Source of the DNA: Vibrio sp.
GTDB lineage: Bacteria > Pseudomonadota > Gammaproteobacteria > Enterobacterales > Vibrionaceae
Length of the DNA: 59,449 bases
NCBI GenBank assembly: GCA_028131545.1
Contig: JAOICL010000009.1
Span: 1-59,449 of the forward strand
Reading direction: 5' to 3'
Shown here: one piece after another, positions 26,189 through 35,489 of the stretch
Layout: each line of letters opens with the position of its first letter
Position numbering within the stretch: the stretch's first letter is position 1
Made by a program: the position numbers and the translations under genes
The notes under the pieces: model-generated
Databases searched by the model: none
What the model was told of the DNA's origin: nothing
Seen by the model: only the letters and a program-made list of their open reading frames with translations

Positions 26189-26628
26189 GATCGTTATTTC
26201 GTTGTTATCGCCATTATTTCGATGCCTAAAAAATAACCTCTTTGTGATCCGCTTCACTTTGTTTGTGAAATTATTGTTAATTAGACCGTGTTTCTGTCTT
26301 TTTTTTACCCTATTTAACTCAAAACACACATAGAATGACTTAGGCAGCAACAAAGCAGTGAATGATATTAGCGCATTGTGGTTCCATTATATGACGCATT
26401 CATTCTGTTTGTTTAACCGTATTTTTATTGAAATAAACACAAAGTCACAAGGTGTCTATGCTCCAGCTCACTTAATTTTCAGTTGTTTAAGAAGAGGGAA
26501 TATAAGAGTGATATTGAGTTTATTGATGCACGCCAGTGATTGAATCGTCTTATTGAGTTTTATTCGATCATTCAATGCTGTGCTTTTCATCATGACTAAG
26601 TGAAACTCAAATCGCAAAGGAAATTATT
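26189..26628 (+). promoter_or_regulatory. Long cytR upstream region with CRP-like site
   Basis: A gene-free stretch of 440 bp. TGTGATCCGCTTCACT at 26243-26258 fits the CRP pattern TGTGA-N6-TCACA with one mismatch. A second half-site-like TTTGTGAAATT follows at about 26262. E. coli cytR is under CRP control, so a CRP-dependent promoter is plausible, though the site is about 370 bp before the start codon. An AAGGAAA ribosome site sits just before the ATG. A short open frame here (26358-26543) has no support. Confidence 0.5.
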
Positions 26629-27630
26629 ATGGCGACAATGAAGGATGTTGCCCAGCTCGCAGGGGTATCAACAGCTACAGTATCTAGGGCATTAATGAAT
26701 CCAGAGAAGGTCTCATCTCTTACGCGTAAGCGCGTAGAAGATGCAGTATTGGAGACGGGATATTCACCCAATGCGCTAACACGAAATCTACGACGAAATG
26801 AATCAAAAACCATTGTTGTCATGATTCCTAATATCACAGATCCGTATTTTAATGACATCATTCGAGGCGTAGAAGACACCGCTTCTGACAATGGTTATGT
26901 TGTTTTACTCTGTGATAATTCTCAATCCCAAAGTAACTCAGCGGCAATGAGTCAGTTTTTAACGAAGCAAGCTGATGGTATTTTATTGTTGGGTTCAGAT
27001 ATTCATATCGATACGAGTAAATCAGACCAAAAAGCGTTACCACCGATGGCGATGGCTTGTGAATATTCACCCGAATTAGAGCTACCGACCGTCCATATTG
27101 ATAATTTAACCTCCGCCTTTGAAGCGGTGAATTACCTCACTCGTATGGGTCATACACGTATTGCACAGATATCCGGTCCAAAGGATGCGGCGCTGTGTCA
27201 ATTCCGACATCAAGGCTACCAGCAAGCACTTCGCCGAGCAGGGATATCACTGAATGAGCGCCACTGCATTTCTGGCGATTATTCCTTTGAGTCTGGCTCG
27301 CAAGCGGTGAGAACATTAATGCGTCAACCGGACGCTCCTACGGCTATATTTTGTCATAATGATGTGATGGCCATTGGTGCAATGCAAGAATTGAAAAAGT
27401 TAGGTTTGCAGGTACCAAAGGATGTATCGCTGATTGGCTTTGATGACATCACCTTCTCTGCTTTTTGTGATCCGCCATTGACGACCATGTCTCAACCTCG
27501 TTATGAAATGGGCTGCCAAGCAATGCAGATATTGTTGAGCAGTTTACGAGGTGAAGAAGTGGCGAATGGGTCTCGATTACTGGATACCAATTTAGTGGTT
27601 CGAGCGAGTGTTGCCCCGCCTAAAATATAA
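26629..27630 (+). CDS. cytR: LacI-family repressor CytR
   Basis: CytR represses nucleoside uptake and catabolism genes together with CRP and responds to cytidine. The N-terminal helix-turn-helix (MKDVAQLAGVSTATVSRAL, residues 4-22) and hinge helix are followed by the periplasmic-binding-protein-like core with IPNITDPYFNDIIRGVE and SLIGFDDI. Length 333 aa is close to the family. The call as CytR, rather than another LacI member, rests on similarity and on position between priA and ftsN. Confidence 0.92.
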   Translation: MATMKDVAQLAGVSTATVSRALMNPEKVSSLTRKRVEDAVLETGYSPNALTRNLRRNESKTIVVMIPNITDPYFNDIIRGVEDTASDNGYVVLLCDNSQSQSNSAAMSQFLTKQADGILLLGSDIHIDTSKSDQKALPPMAMACEYSPELELPTVHIDNLTSAFEAVNYLTRMGHTRIAQISGPKDAALCQFRHQGYQQALRRAGISLNERHCISGDYSFESGSQAVRTLMRQPDAPTAIFCHNDVMAIGAMQELKKLGLQVPKDVSLIGFDDITFSAFCDPPLTTMSQPRYEMGCQAMQILLSSLRGEEVANGSRLLDTNLVVRASVAPPKI

Positions 27631-27672
27631 AATGAATCGTTTTTCGATATGTTTTTCGAAACACAGGTAAAA

Positions 27673-27708
27673 CAAATAAAGAGGCGTTATTCGCCTCTTT
27701 ATTTGTTT
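27673..27708 (+). terminator. Terminator of cytR
   Basis: CAAATAAAGAGGCG (27673-27686) and CGCCTCTTTATTTG (27692-27705) form a perfect 14-bp stem with a TTATT loop, followed by TTT. Confidence 0.85.
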
Positions 27709-27832
27709 CATAAGCCGATATCGTTTTATATATTCCAATCGTCACTTGTCGCTGGTTATTCAAAGGCTTATTATTAGTGCATAGGTTGTGAAAAACCACC
27801 GTGAAGATTGATAGCACTAAAGGATGTAAGTA

Positions 27833-28399
27833 GTGACGAATAAGGATTATGTAAAACGCGGAGGGGGAAATAGCCCTCGAAAAAAGAAGAACGCGAAACC
27901 AAGTAACAAGGCATCATCAGGTCGTTTTCCTTGGAAAGTGGGGGTGACCGCTTTAGTCGCTCTGTCGGCCTTCGGTTACGGTATTTATCAAATCAATCAA
28001 GTTCCTGATAGCGCGATTGTCCCTCCATCGTCTTCACCTGTTACCCCTAAAGTTGAAAAAAAAGAGACGAAACCTCTCCCAACGAAGCCTGAAGAAAAAT
28101 ACCGTTATGCTAAGGAGTTGGAAACTTGGGAAGTTGAAGTGGTGGATAACCCTCTTCCTGTATCCAAAGTGCCTTACATCATGCAATGTGGTGCGTTTAA
28201 AACACTAAAACAAGCCGAAGATCGTAAAGTCAGTATTGCCTTTCTAGGGTTGCAAAGTGAAATCAAAAAGACCGCTGGAAGCAGCTGGTATCGTGTGGTT
28301 TTAGGGCCTTACACCATGAAGCGAGCCGCTGAAAAAGATCGCCATAAATTGCAACGAGCAAAAATCGAACCTTGTAAAATTTGGAAAGATAACTCGTGA
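27833..28399 (+). CDS. ftsN: Cell division protein FtsN
   Basis: FtsN is the late divisome trigger that activates septal peptidoglycan synthesis. It has the expected build for a short form: basic cytoplasmic N-terminus (residues 1-33), one transmembrane helix (about 35-55), a Pro/Lys-rich periplasmic linker, and a C-terminal SPOR domain (about 110-185, YIMQCGAFKTLKQAEDRK...WYRVVLGPYTMKRAAEKD). The start is a GTG with AGGATG upstream. It lies between cytR and hslV as in related genomes. Confidence 0.93.
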   Translation: MTNKDYVKRGGGNSPRKKKNAKPSNKASSGRFPWKVGVTALVALSAFGYGIYQINQVPDSAIVPPSSSPVTPKVEKKETKPLPTKPEEKYRYAKELETWEVEVVDNPLPVSKVPYIMQCGAFKTLKQAEDRKVSIAFLGLQSEIKKTAGSSWYRVVLGPYTMKRAAEKDRHKLQRAKIEPCKIWKDNS

Positions 28400-28414
28400 T
28401 TTTTGTTTTATCCC

Positions 28415-28443
28415 CTTGAATATTTCTTAATATACCCTCATTT
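28415..28443 (+). promoter_or_regulatory. Sigma32-like heat-shock promoter of hslVU
   Basis: CTTGAAT (28415-28421) and CCTCATTT (28436-28443) with a 14-bp spacer, the same layout as the groESL promoter, and both preceded by CCC. This fits the known heat-shock control of hslVU in E. coli. Confidence 0.7.
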
Positions 28444-28482
28444 ACTAAAACAGTATTTTACAAACATTAAGTGAGGTCAGAC

Positions 28483-29010
28483 GTGACTACTATCGTTTCT
28501 GTACGTCGTGGTAATAAAGTTGTTATCGCTGGTGATGGGCAAGTTTCTTTAGGCAATACCGTAATGAAGGGTAATGCCAAAAAGGTTCGCCGTTTATACA
28601 ACAACCAAGTACTTGCTGGCTTCGCTGGAGGCACGGCGGATGCATTTACATTATTTGAACGCTTTGAAAGCAAGCTTCAAATGCATCAAGGCCATTTAAC
28701 CCGCGCTGCTGTTGAATTGGCCAAAGATTGGCGCAGTGATCGTGCGTTACGTAAGTTAGAAGCATTATTGGCAGTGGCTGATGAAACGGCTTCGCTTATC
28801 ATCACAGGTAACGGTGACGTTGTGCAGCCAGAGAATGACTTAATTGCCATAGGTTCTGGTGGTAATTTTGCACAGGCAGCAGCAACAGCATTACTTGAAA
28901 ACACCGAGTTAGACGCGAGAGAGATTGCCGAGAAATCACTGAACATCGCAGGTGATATCTGTGTATTCACCAATCATCATCATACGGTTGAAGAGCTAGA
29001 AGCGAAATAA
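28483..29010 (+). CDS. hslV: ATP-dependent protease subunit HslV
   Basis: HslV is the proteolytic dodecamer of the HslVU protease, an N-terminal threonine hydrolase. The active Thr follows the initiator: [22 protein letters not shown]. This fixes the start at the GTG at 28483, not the in-frame GTG at 28471, which lies on the ribosome site GAGGT. The protein is then 175 aa, a usual length. hslU follows after 90 bp. Confidence 0.97.
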   Translation: MTTIVSVRRGNKVVIAGDGQVSLGNTVMKGNAKKVRRLYNNQVLAGFAGGTADAFTLFERFESKLQMHQGHLTRAAVELAKDWRSDRALRKLEALLAVADETASLIITGNGDVVQPENDLIAIGSGGNFAQAAATALLENTELDAREIAEKSLNIAGDICVFTNHHHTVEELEAK

Positions 29011-29100
29011 CGTTCTGCTCGTATCTCATCTCTCTTTTAGATTATGCAAAGTGCACTGTGAGTTTGGCTCTATGGTGTATTGAATGAAAGGAATTTTACT

Positions 29101-30432
29101 ATGTCAGAAATGACTCCTCGCGAAATAGTTCATGAACTGAATCGTCATATTATTGGTCAAGAGAATGCAAAACGCTCTGTTGCTATTGCGCTACGTAACC
29201 GTTGGCGTCGTATGCAGCTTGAGGAGTCGTTACGTGTTGAAGTAACGCCTAAAAACATTCTAATGATCGGCCCTACTGGTGTAGGTAAAACAGAAATCGC
29301 ACGTCGTTTAGCTAAGCTAGCCAATGCGCCTTTTATGAAAGTCGAAGCAACGAAGTTTACTGAAGTCGGTTATGTTGGTAAGGAAGTCGAAACCATTATT
29401 CGTGATTTAACGGATGTCGCGGTTAAGATGACCCATCAGCAAGCGATGGAAAAAGTAAAGTTCAGAGCGGAAGAGCAAGCAGAAGAGCGCATACTGGATG
29501 CATTATTACCACCGCCTCGTGATACTTGGGGTAATAATGAACCTTTGGATGATCAATCGGGCACTCGACAGATTTTCAGAAAGAAATTACGTGAAGGCAA
29601 GCTGGACGATAAAGAAATAGAGATCGATGTGGCAGCGCCTCAGGTTGGTGTTGAAATCATGGCGCCTCCTGGCATGGAAGAAATGACTAACCAGCTTCAG
29701 GGCATGTTTGCTAATTTAGCTGGCGACACAAAGAAAAAACGTAAGATAAAAATCAAAGATGCGTTTAAAGCTCTGACCGAAGAAGAAGCCGCGAAGCTGG
29801 TGAATCAAGATGAGTTAAAAGAGCAGGCCATCTACAACGTGGAAAACAACGGTATCGTCTTTATTGATGAGATCGATAAAATCTGTAAGCGTGGCGAAAG
29901 TTCAGGCCCAGATGTTTCTCGTGAAGGTGTTCAACGAGACTTGCTACCTTTAATTGAGGGCAGCACGGTATCGACGAAACATGGTATGGTCAAAACGGAT
30001 CATATCTTATTTGTTGCGTCAGGGGCTTTCCAAGTAGCGAAACCATCGGACCTTATCCCAGAGCTTCAAGGTCGCCTTCCTATTCGTGTGGAGTTGGAAG
30101 CGTTATCAAGTAATGACTTCAAACGCATTCTGACAGAACCGAAAGCCTCACTAACGGAGCAATACTCAGCGTTAATGAAAACGGAAGGGGTTACCGTGAG
30201 CTTTACAGAAGAAGGGATTACTCAAATTGCCGAAGCGGCATGGCATGTTAATGAAACGACGGAGAACATTGGAGCGCGTCGTCTGCATACTGTGATGGAG
30301 CGTCTGATGGATGAAATATCCTTTGATGCAACCGATAAATCAGGGGCTATCGTGACGGTTGATGCTGAGTACGTGACAGAGCGTCTAGGTGCATTGGTTG
30401 AAAATGAAGACTTGAGTCGCTTTATTCTGTAA
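29101..30432 (+). CDS. hslU: ATPase subunit HslU of the HslVU protease
   Basis: HslU is the AAA+ unfoldase hexamer that feeds substrates to HslV. Walker A GPTGVGKT is at residues 57-64, Walker B is in the segment FIDEIDKIC, and the protein ends in EDLSRFIL, the tail that inserts into HslV. The AAGGA at 29088-29092 supports the ATG at 29101 (443 aa) over an upstream in-frame start at 29080. The stop codon lies in the first unit of a 17-bp tandem repeat. Confidence 0.98.
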   Translation: MSEMTPREIVHELNRHIIGQENAKRSVAIALRNRWRRMQLEESLRVEVTPKNILMIGPTGVGKTEIARRLAKLANAPFMKVEATKFTEVGYVGKEVETIIRDLTDVAVKMTHQQAMEKVKFRAEEQAEERILDALLPPPRDTWGNNEPLDDQSGTRQIFRKKLREGKLDDKEIEIDVAAPQVGVEIMAPPGMEEMTNQLQGMFANLAGDTKKKRKIKIKDAFKALTEEEAAKLVNQDELKEQAIYNVENNGIVFIDEIDKICKRGESSGPDVSREGVQRDLLPLIEGSTVSTKHGMVKTDHILFVASGAFQVAKPSDLIPELQGRLPIRVELEALSSNDFKRILTEPKASLTEQYSALMKTEGVTVSFTEEGITQIAEAAWHVNETTENIGARRLHTVMERLMDEISFDATDKSGAIVTVDAEYVTERLGALVENEDLSRFIL

Positions 30433-30513
30433 CGGACTGTATTTTGAAACGAACAGGATTCTGTAACGAACAGCATTCTTTAATGAATAGTGTTCTTTTA
30501 CGAACATTCAAAT
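30429..30513 (+). repeat. 17-bp degenerate tandem repeat at the hslU stop codon
   Basis: Five units of 17 bp: GTAACGGACTGTATTTT (30429), GAAACGAACAGGATTCT (30446), GTAACGAACAGCATTCT (30463), TTAATGAATAGTGTTCT (30480), TTTACGAACATTCAAAT (30497). The hslU stop codon TAA (30430-30432) is in unit 1. Confidence 0.85.
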
Positions 30514-30523
30514 AGATAAGTGC

Positions 30524-30556
30524 AAAGGGCTAGTCCATCAGGATTAGCCCTTTCTA
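30524..30556 (+). terminator. Terminator of hslVU
   Basis: AAAGGGCTA (30524-30532) pairs with TAGCCCTTT (30544-30552), followed by CTATTTT. It lies just before the ribosome site of epmA. Confidence 0.8.
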
Positions 30557-30571
30557 TTTTGGAGAAATATT

Positions 30572-31552
30572 ATGCCACAAGGGCGACATTCTTGGTCACC
30601 AAGCGCTTCTATCGAACAATTACGTGAACGTGCTTCGATCCTTCGTCAAATTCGAGATTTCTTTTATCAACGTGATGTCTTAGAAGTAGATACTCCTGCT
30701 CTCAGTCATGCAACGGTCACGGATATTCATCTTCATACCTTTCAAACTGAATTTGTTGGACCGGGTTATGCAAATGGGCAACCATTGTACTTAATGACCA
30801 GTCCTGAGTTTCACATGAAGCGCTTGTTAGCGGCAGGAAGTGGTTCTATTTACCAAATCAATAAATCCTTTCGTAATGAAGAGTCGGGTCGTCATCATAA
30901 TCCAGAATTTACCATGCTAGAGTGGTATCGTGTTGGTTTTGATCACCACGATCTTATGGATGAAATGGATACCTTACTGCAACACATTTTACGCGTTGAA
31001 CCGGCGGATAAAATAACGTATCAACAGGCATTCATTCAGTGTTTAAAAGTGTGTCCTCTTGAGGGGAGCATGCAAGAGTTAAAAGTGGTGGCTGGGCAAT
31101 TAGGGCTCAGTGATATAGCAGAATCAGAAGAAGATAGGGATACGTTATTGCAGTTGCTTTTCTCTGTGGGCGTTGAACCATCTATTGGTCAAAAATCACC
31201 GGCCTTTGTTTTTGACTTCCCAGCCTCACAGGCTGCGCTTGCGAAAGTGAACACTCAAGATCCACGAGTGGCGGATCGTTTCGAGGTGTATTTTAAAGGT
31301 ATTGAATTGGCGAATGGTTTTCATGAACTTGATGATGCAAAAGAGCAACGACAAAGATTTGAAGCGGATAATCATAAACGCATCGACATGGGATTAGTAC
31401 CTCAACCGATAGATGAACACTTATTAGCGGCGCTTGAGTTTGGATTACCTGCCTGTGCCGGGGTGGCTTTAGGAATCGATAGGTTGGTTATGCTGGCTAC
31501 ACAATGCGATCATATAAAAGAGATTACCGCTTTTGAGTTTTCTCGGTCTTAA
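30572..31552 (+). CDS. epmA: EF-P--(R)-beta-lysine ligase
   Basis: EpmA (also PoxA, GenX, YjeA) attaches beta-lysine to elongation factor P. It is a lysyl-tRNA-synthetase-like class II catalytic core without an anticodon-binding domain. Class II motifs are visible: EVDTPALS near the start, [21 protein letters not shown] (motif 2 region) and [12 protein letters not shown] (motif 3). At 326 aa it has the family length. It usually works with EpmB, not present in this window. Confidence 0.93.
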   Translation: MPQGRHSWSPSASIEQLRERASILRQIRDFFYQRDVLEVDTPALSHATVTDIHLHTFQTEFVGPGYANGQPLYLMTSPEFHMKRLLAAGSGSIYQINKSFRNEESGRHHNPEFTMLEWYRVGFDHHDLMDEMDTLLQHILRVEPADKITYQQAFIQCLKVCPLEGSMQELKVVAGQLGLSDIAESEEDRDTLLQLLFSVGVEPSIGQKSPAFVFDFPASQAALAKVNTQDPRVADRFEVYFKGIELANGFHELDDAKEQRQRFEADNHKRIDMGLVPQPIDEHLLAALEFGLPACAGVALGIDRLVMLATQCDHIKEITAFEFSRS

Positions 31553-31557
31553 TGGAT

Positions 31558-31595
31558 AAGCTTATGGGGCTAGGGTAACAGTGCCCCATAAGCTT
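31558..31595. terminator. Perfect hairpin between epmA and wzi-like gene
   Basis: AAGCTTATGGGGC (31558-31570) and GCCCCATAAGCTT (31583-31595) form a 13-bp perfect stem. There is no T tract, so it may be an mRNA 3'-end stabiliser or a weak terminator for the convergent genes. Confidence 0.6.
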
Positions 31596-31629
31596 AAGAG
31601 TTAACATTAAAGTTAAACTGAGAGCTTCG

Positions 31630-33126
31630 TTATAATACCCATGACACGTTAGACCAGAACGTAAATTGGTCATCATCACTGGCACTGGTGTACTCGGAAG
31701 TCATGTAATCAACACCCAGTTCGACGGTGCCTTGTAAAGCAGGGAATGCGTAACTGGCATCGATGTTATAAGCATTTTCTGCGATAGGGGCGATGCTGTT
31801 CCCTCCACCATATTGAGTGTTCGTATTGCTATCGTCTTTATTGAGTTCGAGGTAGCGAACATTCATGCGCCACTGATGATCTCTTGTTAAAGATTGCCCT
31901 ATAAAACCGAGTGTGTAGGTATTAGCATCGTTGTCATAGGTACTGCCAATTGTGCGACTATGATAGCGATACCCCGTTTTATAGGCGCTGTGCTCATAAG
32001 TACAGTTGAATACAGAATTACACGTTGCCATGGTTTCAGAATATTCAACGAAGGTTGTGATCCATTGATCCGCAAGCGCATAAGACGTATCTAAGCCGAA
32101 AATATAGCTCTTAGCTTGGAAAGGAGGGTAACGTTCTAGACGTATAGCATCTTCTCCTGCGGATTCGAAGTAAACGCTGTAGGGTGTTTCCCATGCCGTA
32201 TCACTCCAGCGTAGATCAACATGACCAATTTGGTTTGCTGGGTTCTCACCACTGGTGACATTAGTATCTCCAGAAAAAGTATCGGACCAAGCGCTTAGAC
32301 CACAGTCTTTGTCATCACCGCACAGCTGTGCGCTTCGACCAGCACCAATTTCTAGGTTTTTATGAGGGCGAAAGGAAGCTCGAGTCGTCCATAGTAGAGC
32401 ATTATCGATATGTCTTTCATCATCCATTCGACTCACGGTAGTGGTCAATGTCCATGGACCGAGCCATTTTAATACTGGGATATCGAAGGCTTCTGGGTTA
32501 TTACGAGTCAGGCTAATACCTGGTAATGGGTGAGCATTGGTACTTTGCAGTAACGTCGTATCCCATCCAGGGCCTGACCATTGTTTTTGATAGCCAGCAC
32601 TGATCACCCAATTGCCCGGTAAAAAAGCAACATAGGAATCGGTAAAGCGAATGTCTTCTTCATCACTTGGGTCTTGGTAAGCGGTAACCGCGGCTTTGTA
32701 GGCCCATAAGGTACTGTGATTGGCATGGCTTGCCTGAAGCTGGCCTTCTTCTCTTACCGGTGTGTCGAAATGATGGAAGCGGGTTGGCTCACTACTGATG
32801 CCTACCGACGCCGTTGTTGTGGACGTTTGAGAGGCTTGATATTTTTTTTCAATACGTTGAATCGCGGCTTGTTCATGTTCACTTTGTGCTTGGCTTTTAT
32901 TGGATTCAATACTTGATATGATTCCCGACCACATTAAAGGGTAGGTTGTGACTGGTGTGGTAATGACACCAGTGCTCGCTAAATATTGAATATCGGAACG
33001 AAGGTGAATGTCGTTAGGTTCAATCCATGGCTGAGCAAAAGAGGTCGTTGAAAATAGGGTGCCAAGAGTAATAATAGACGCGCGTGAATAAAATGAAGAT
33101 ATCGGGTATTTGGATAGTGGTCGCAT
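31630..33126 (-). CDS. Wzi-like capsule assembly outer-membrane protein
   Basis: A 498-aa exported protein with a signal peptide ending in FAQPW, then WIEPNDIHLRSDIQYLASTGVITTPVTTYPLMW, which is the Wzi-family N-terminal pattern (a capsule-anchoring outer-membrane barrel). The rest alternates aromatic and polar residues and ends in Trp-Val-Leu, as in a beta-barrel. In Klebsiella, Wzi is a lectin that holds capsule to the surface. No other capsule gene is nearby, so it may act on capsule or exopolysaccharide made elsewhere. It converges with epmA and is divergent from yibN. Confidence 0.75.
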   Translation of the reverse strand: MRPLSKYPISSFYSRASIITLGTLFSTTSFAQPWIEPNDIHLRSDIQYLASTGVITTPVTTYPLMWSGIISSIESNKSQAQSEHEQAAIQRIEKKYQASQTSTTTASVGISSEPTRFHHFDTPVREEGQLQASHANHSTLWAYKAAVTAYQDPSDEEDIRFTDSYVAFLPGNWVISAGYQKQWSGPGWDTTLLQSTNAHPLPGISLTRNNPEAFDIPVLKWLGPWTLTTTVSRMDDERHIDNALLWTTRASFRPHKNLEIGAGRSAQLCGDDKDCGLSAWSDTFSGDTNVTSGENPANQIGHVDLRWSDTAWETPYSVYFESAGEDAIRLERYPPFQAKSYIFGLDTSYALADQWITTFVEYSETMATCNSVFNCTYEHSAYKTGYRYHSRTIGSTYDNDANTYTLGFIGQSLTRDHQWRMNVRYLELNKDDSNTNTQYGGGNSIAPIAENAYNIDASYAFPALQGTVELGVDYMTSEYTSASDDDQFTFWSNVSWVL

Positions 33127-33332
33127 GAATAATCCTTATCGAGGAATGGTTATTACGCTCGATATAATGAAAATGTGAAGAAAGCGTCGAGAGAGTCTGA
33201 ATTTATTCTCTTTATATCGTTTATTTTATGTCAGAGTCTCGTTTCGTACCATGAAGATCGTTATACTAGAGTCATCTTTATGATCGCACATCAAGTGTGA
33301 TGACATCGCCATAATTAAATAAGAGCAAAATA

Positions 33333-33773
33333 ATGCAAGATTTTATGATTTTTTTTCAATCAAACCTAGTTTTAAGCCTTGTTTGGGTTGGTTTGGTGAT
33401 CGCTATAATAATGAGTGTGATTAAGTCTGCGAATGCAGCTTATAAAGAAGTGACAGTCAATGAGCTGACGCAATTAGTGAATCGTGAAAATGGTATTGTT
33501 GTTGATATTCGTTCAAAGGATGAATACAAAAAAGGCCATATTACGGACTCAGTTCACGTAATGCCTGCTGATATTAAAGAAGGGAAATTAGAAGCCCTTG
33601 AAAACCAAAAAGCCGCCCCAATGATTGTAGTATGCAAGACTGGTCAAACGGCTCAAGCTAGCGCAAATGAATTAGCCAAAGCAGGGTTTGAAAAGGTTTA
33701 CTTATTAAAGAACGGTATGATTTCTTGGAAAGAGGCGAACTTACCGTTAGTTCGCAGCAATAAAAAGAAATAA
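33333..33773 (+). CDS. yibN: Rhodanese-like membrane protein YibN
   Basis: One N-terminal transmembrane helix (about residues 10-30) is followed by a rhodanese domain (about 40-135) with the active-site loop CKTGQTA; the Cys is the sulfur-carrying residue. The position directly upstream of secB matches E. coli yibN. The exact substrate is not known from sequence. It is 37 bp before secB and likely shares its transcript. Confidence 0.88.
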   Translation: MQDFMIFFQSNLVLSLVWVGLVIAIIMSVIKSANAAYKEVTVNELTQLVNRENGIVVDIRSKDEYKKGHITDSVHVMPADIKEGKLEALENQKAAPMIVVCKTGQTAQASANELAKAGFEKVYLLKNGMISWKEANLPLVRSNKKK

Positions 33774-33810
33774 ACCCTCTGATTTTATTTTATAGAAAGG
33801 ATTTTTTGTC

Positions 33811-34287
33811 ATGGCTGAAGCAGCACAACAAGCATCAAATAACTTCGCAATTCAACGCGTATTCTTAAAAGACGTTTCATTTGAAGCACCAAACTCGCCA
33901 GATATGTTTCAAAAAGAATGGCAACCAGATGTAAAGCTGGATTTAGATACGCAAAGCCGTACGCTAGCAGAAAATGTATACGAAGTGGTTCTACGTTTAA
34001 CGGTAACCGTTAAAAACGAAGAAGAAACAGCGTTTCTATGTGAAGTTCAGCAAGGTGGTATCTTCACTGCTGACAACATGGAGCAGGGTCAATTGGCGCA
34101 TTGTTTAGGTGCTTTCTGCCCAAATATCCTATTCCCATACGCTCGTGAAACGATTTCAAGCTTAGTTGTTAAAGGTACTTTCCCTCAGCTAAACCTGGCT
34201 CCGGTAAACTTTGACGCATTGTTCATGAATTACCTACAGCAGCAAGCTCAGCAAGGTGAAGCAGAAGCATCTAGCGAAGAAGCGTAA
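33811..34287 (+). CDS. secB: Protein-export chaperone SecB
   Basis: SecB is a tetrameric cytosolic chaperone that keeps preproteins unfolded and hands them to SecA. The 158-aa sequence has the family core ([19 protein letters not shown] near residue 12, [13 protein letters not shown] near 110) and an acidic C-terminal end. An AGAAAGGA ribosome site precedes it. A terminator separates it from gpsA, so it may be cut off from the downstream genes in part. Confidence 0.96.
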   Translation: MAEAAQQASNNFAIQRVFLKDVSFEAPNSPDMFQKEWQPDVKLDLDTQSRTLAENVYEVVLRLTVTVKNEEETAFLCEVQQGGIFTADNMEQGQLAHCLGAFCPNILFPYARETISSLVVKGTFPQLNLAPVNFDALFMNYLQQQAQQGEAEASSEEA

Positions 34288-34351
34288 TTAAACGTTGATC
34301 GTTAGCCTTATGGGCTAAATACAGTGATCGAAGCGTTATGTTGAAATAAAA

Positions 34352-34386
34352 AGCACAAGTAGTCTATGACACTTGTGTTTTTTTTG
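34352..34386 (+). terminator. Terminator between secB and gpsA
   Basis: CACAAGT (34354-34360) pairs with ACTTGTG (34371-34377) and a run of eight or more T follows. A second short hairpin (TAGCC/GGCTA) lies just upstream at about 34301-34315. Confidence 0.8.
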
Positions 34387-34429
34387 GTTTACAATCGAGC
34401 AATAGCAGTCAACAGTAGAGAAGACCACG

Positions 34430-35467
34430 ATGCAAGTGAAGGTAGAACAAACGAAGGCAGAGCAAACAAAAGCGGTGATGACCGTCATTGGAGCTGGCTC
34501 ATACGGGACATCATTAGCCATGGCATTGGCGCGTTCAGGTCAACATGTTGTACTTTGGGGACATAACCCAGAACACATTAAAGTGATGCAATCAGAAAGG
34601 AAAAATCAACGCTTTCTTCCGGACATTTCATTTCCAGATTCTTTAACGATTGAAGGTGATCTTGGAAAGGCGATATCAGCGAGCAAGGACTTATTGATAG
34701 TGGTTCCAAGTCATGCGTTCTCCGATGTGTTGTTGAAGGTGAAACCACACTTGTCTTCTCATTCTCGCTTGTGTTGGGCAACAAAGGGACTTGAACCTGA
34801 AACAGGGCGTTTATTACAAGAAGTGGTTTTTGATTCTATTGGTGATGGGTATAGCTTAGCGATGTTATCGGGTCCTACCTTTGCAAAGGAATTGGCCATT
34901 GGGTTGCCGACGGCGATAGCGGTGTCTTCTCCGGATCCTGAATTTCTTAAGGACTTACAAAATAAAATTCATTGCAGTAAGACCTTTCGAGTGTATGCGA
35001 ATGATGACTTTATTGGTATGCAGCTGGGGGGAGCCGTTAAAAATGTCATTGCAATCGGCGCAGGAATTTCTGATGGTATTGGCTTTGGAGCGAATGCTCG
35101 TACCGCTTTGATTACTAGAGGCCTCGCTGAAATGTGCCGTTTAGGGGCGGCTTTGGGTGCAAAGCAAGAGACGTTTATGGGGATGGCTGGTTTGGGAGAT
35201 TTAGTGCTAACCTGTACTGATAATCAATCACGTAATCGCCGTTTTGGTCTGGCTCTTGGTCAGGGTAAAAGTGTAGATGTTGCCCAAGAAGAAATATCTC
35301 AAGTTGTAGAGGGATATCGTAATACTTTGGAAGTTTGGGTGTTATCCCAGCGCTTAGGTGTGGACATGCCGATTGTGACGCAAATACATGAAGTGCTTTA
35401 CAATGGAAAGCCAGCGGAAACGGCAGCTAAGGATTTGCTCGCACGAGAAAAAACCAACGAAAAATAA
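34430..35467 (+). CDS. gpsA: Glycerol-3-phosphate dehydrogenase [NAD(P)+]
   Basis: GpsA reduces dihydroxyacetone phosphate to sn-glycerol 3-phosphate for phospholipid synthesis. The nucleotide-binding loop is [10 protein letters not shown] (21-30), and the catalytic segment [16 protein letters not shown] is present. The family usually starts just before the beta strand with VIGAG; here 15 or so extra residues precede it, two copies of EQTKA encoded by a 15-bp near-repeat. Met17 at 34478 is an alternative start but has no better ribosome site. cysE follows after about 22 bp. Confidence 0.94.
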   Translation: MQVKVEQTKAEQTKAVMTVIGAGSYGTSLAMALARSGQHVVLWGHNPEHIKVMQSERKNQRFLPDISFPDSLTIEGDLGKAISASKDLLIVVPSHAFSDVLLKVKPHLSSHSRLCWATKGLEPETGRLLQEVVFDSIGDGYSLAMLSGPTFAKELAIGLPTAIAVSSPDPEFLKDLQNKIHCSKTFRVYANDDFIGMQLGGAVKNVIAIGAGISDGIGFGANARTALITRGLAEMCRLGAALGAKQETFMGMAGLGDLVLTCTDNQSRNRRFGLALGQGKSVDVAQEEISQVVEGYRNTLEVWVLSQRLGVDMPIVTQIHEVLYNGKPAETAAKDLLAREKTNEK

Positions 35468-35489
35468 AATGAAAGAGACAAGGATGTTT

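Noticed and set aside
26358..26543. 61-aa frame in the cytR upstream region
   Set aside because: No ribosome site or recognisable protein feature; the region is better explained as regulatory.
35388..35489. N-terminal extension of CysE from an upstream in-frame start
   Set aside because: It lies inside gpsA; the ATG at 35490 has AAGGA and gives the family length of 273 aa.
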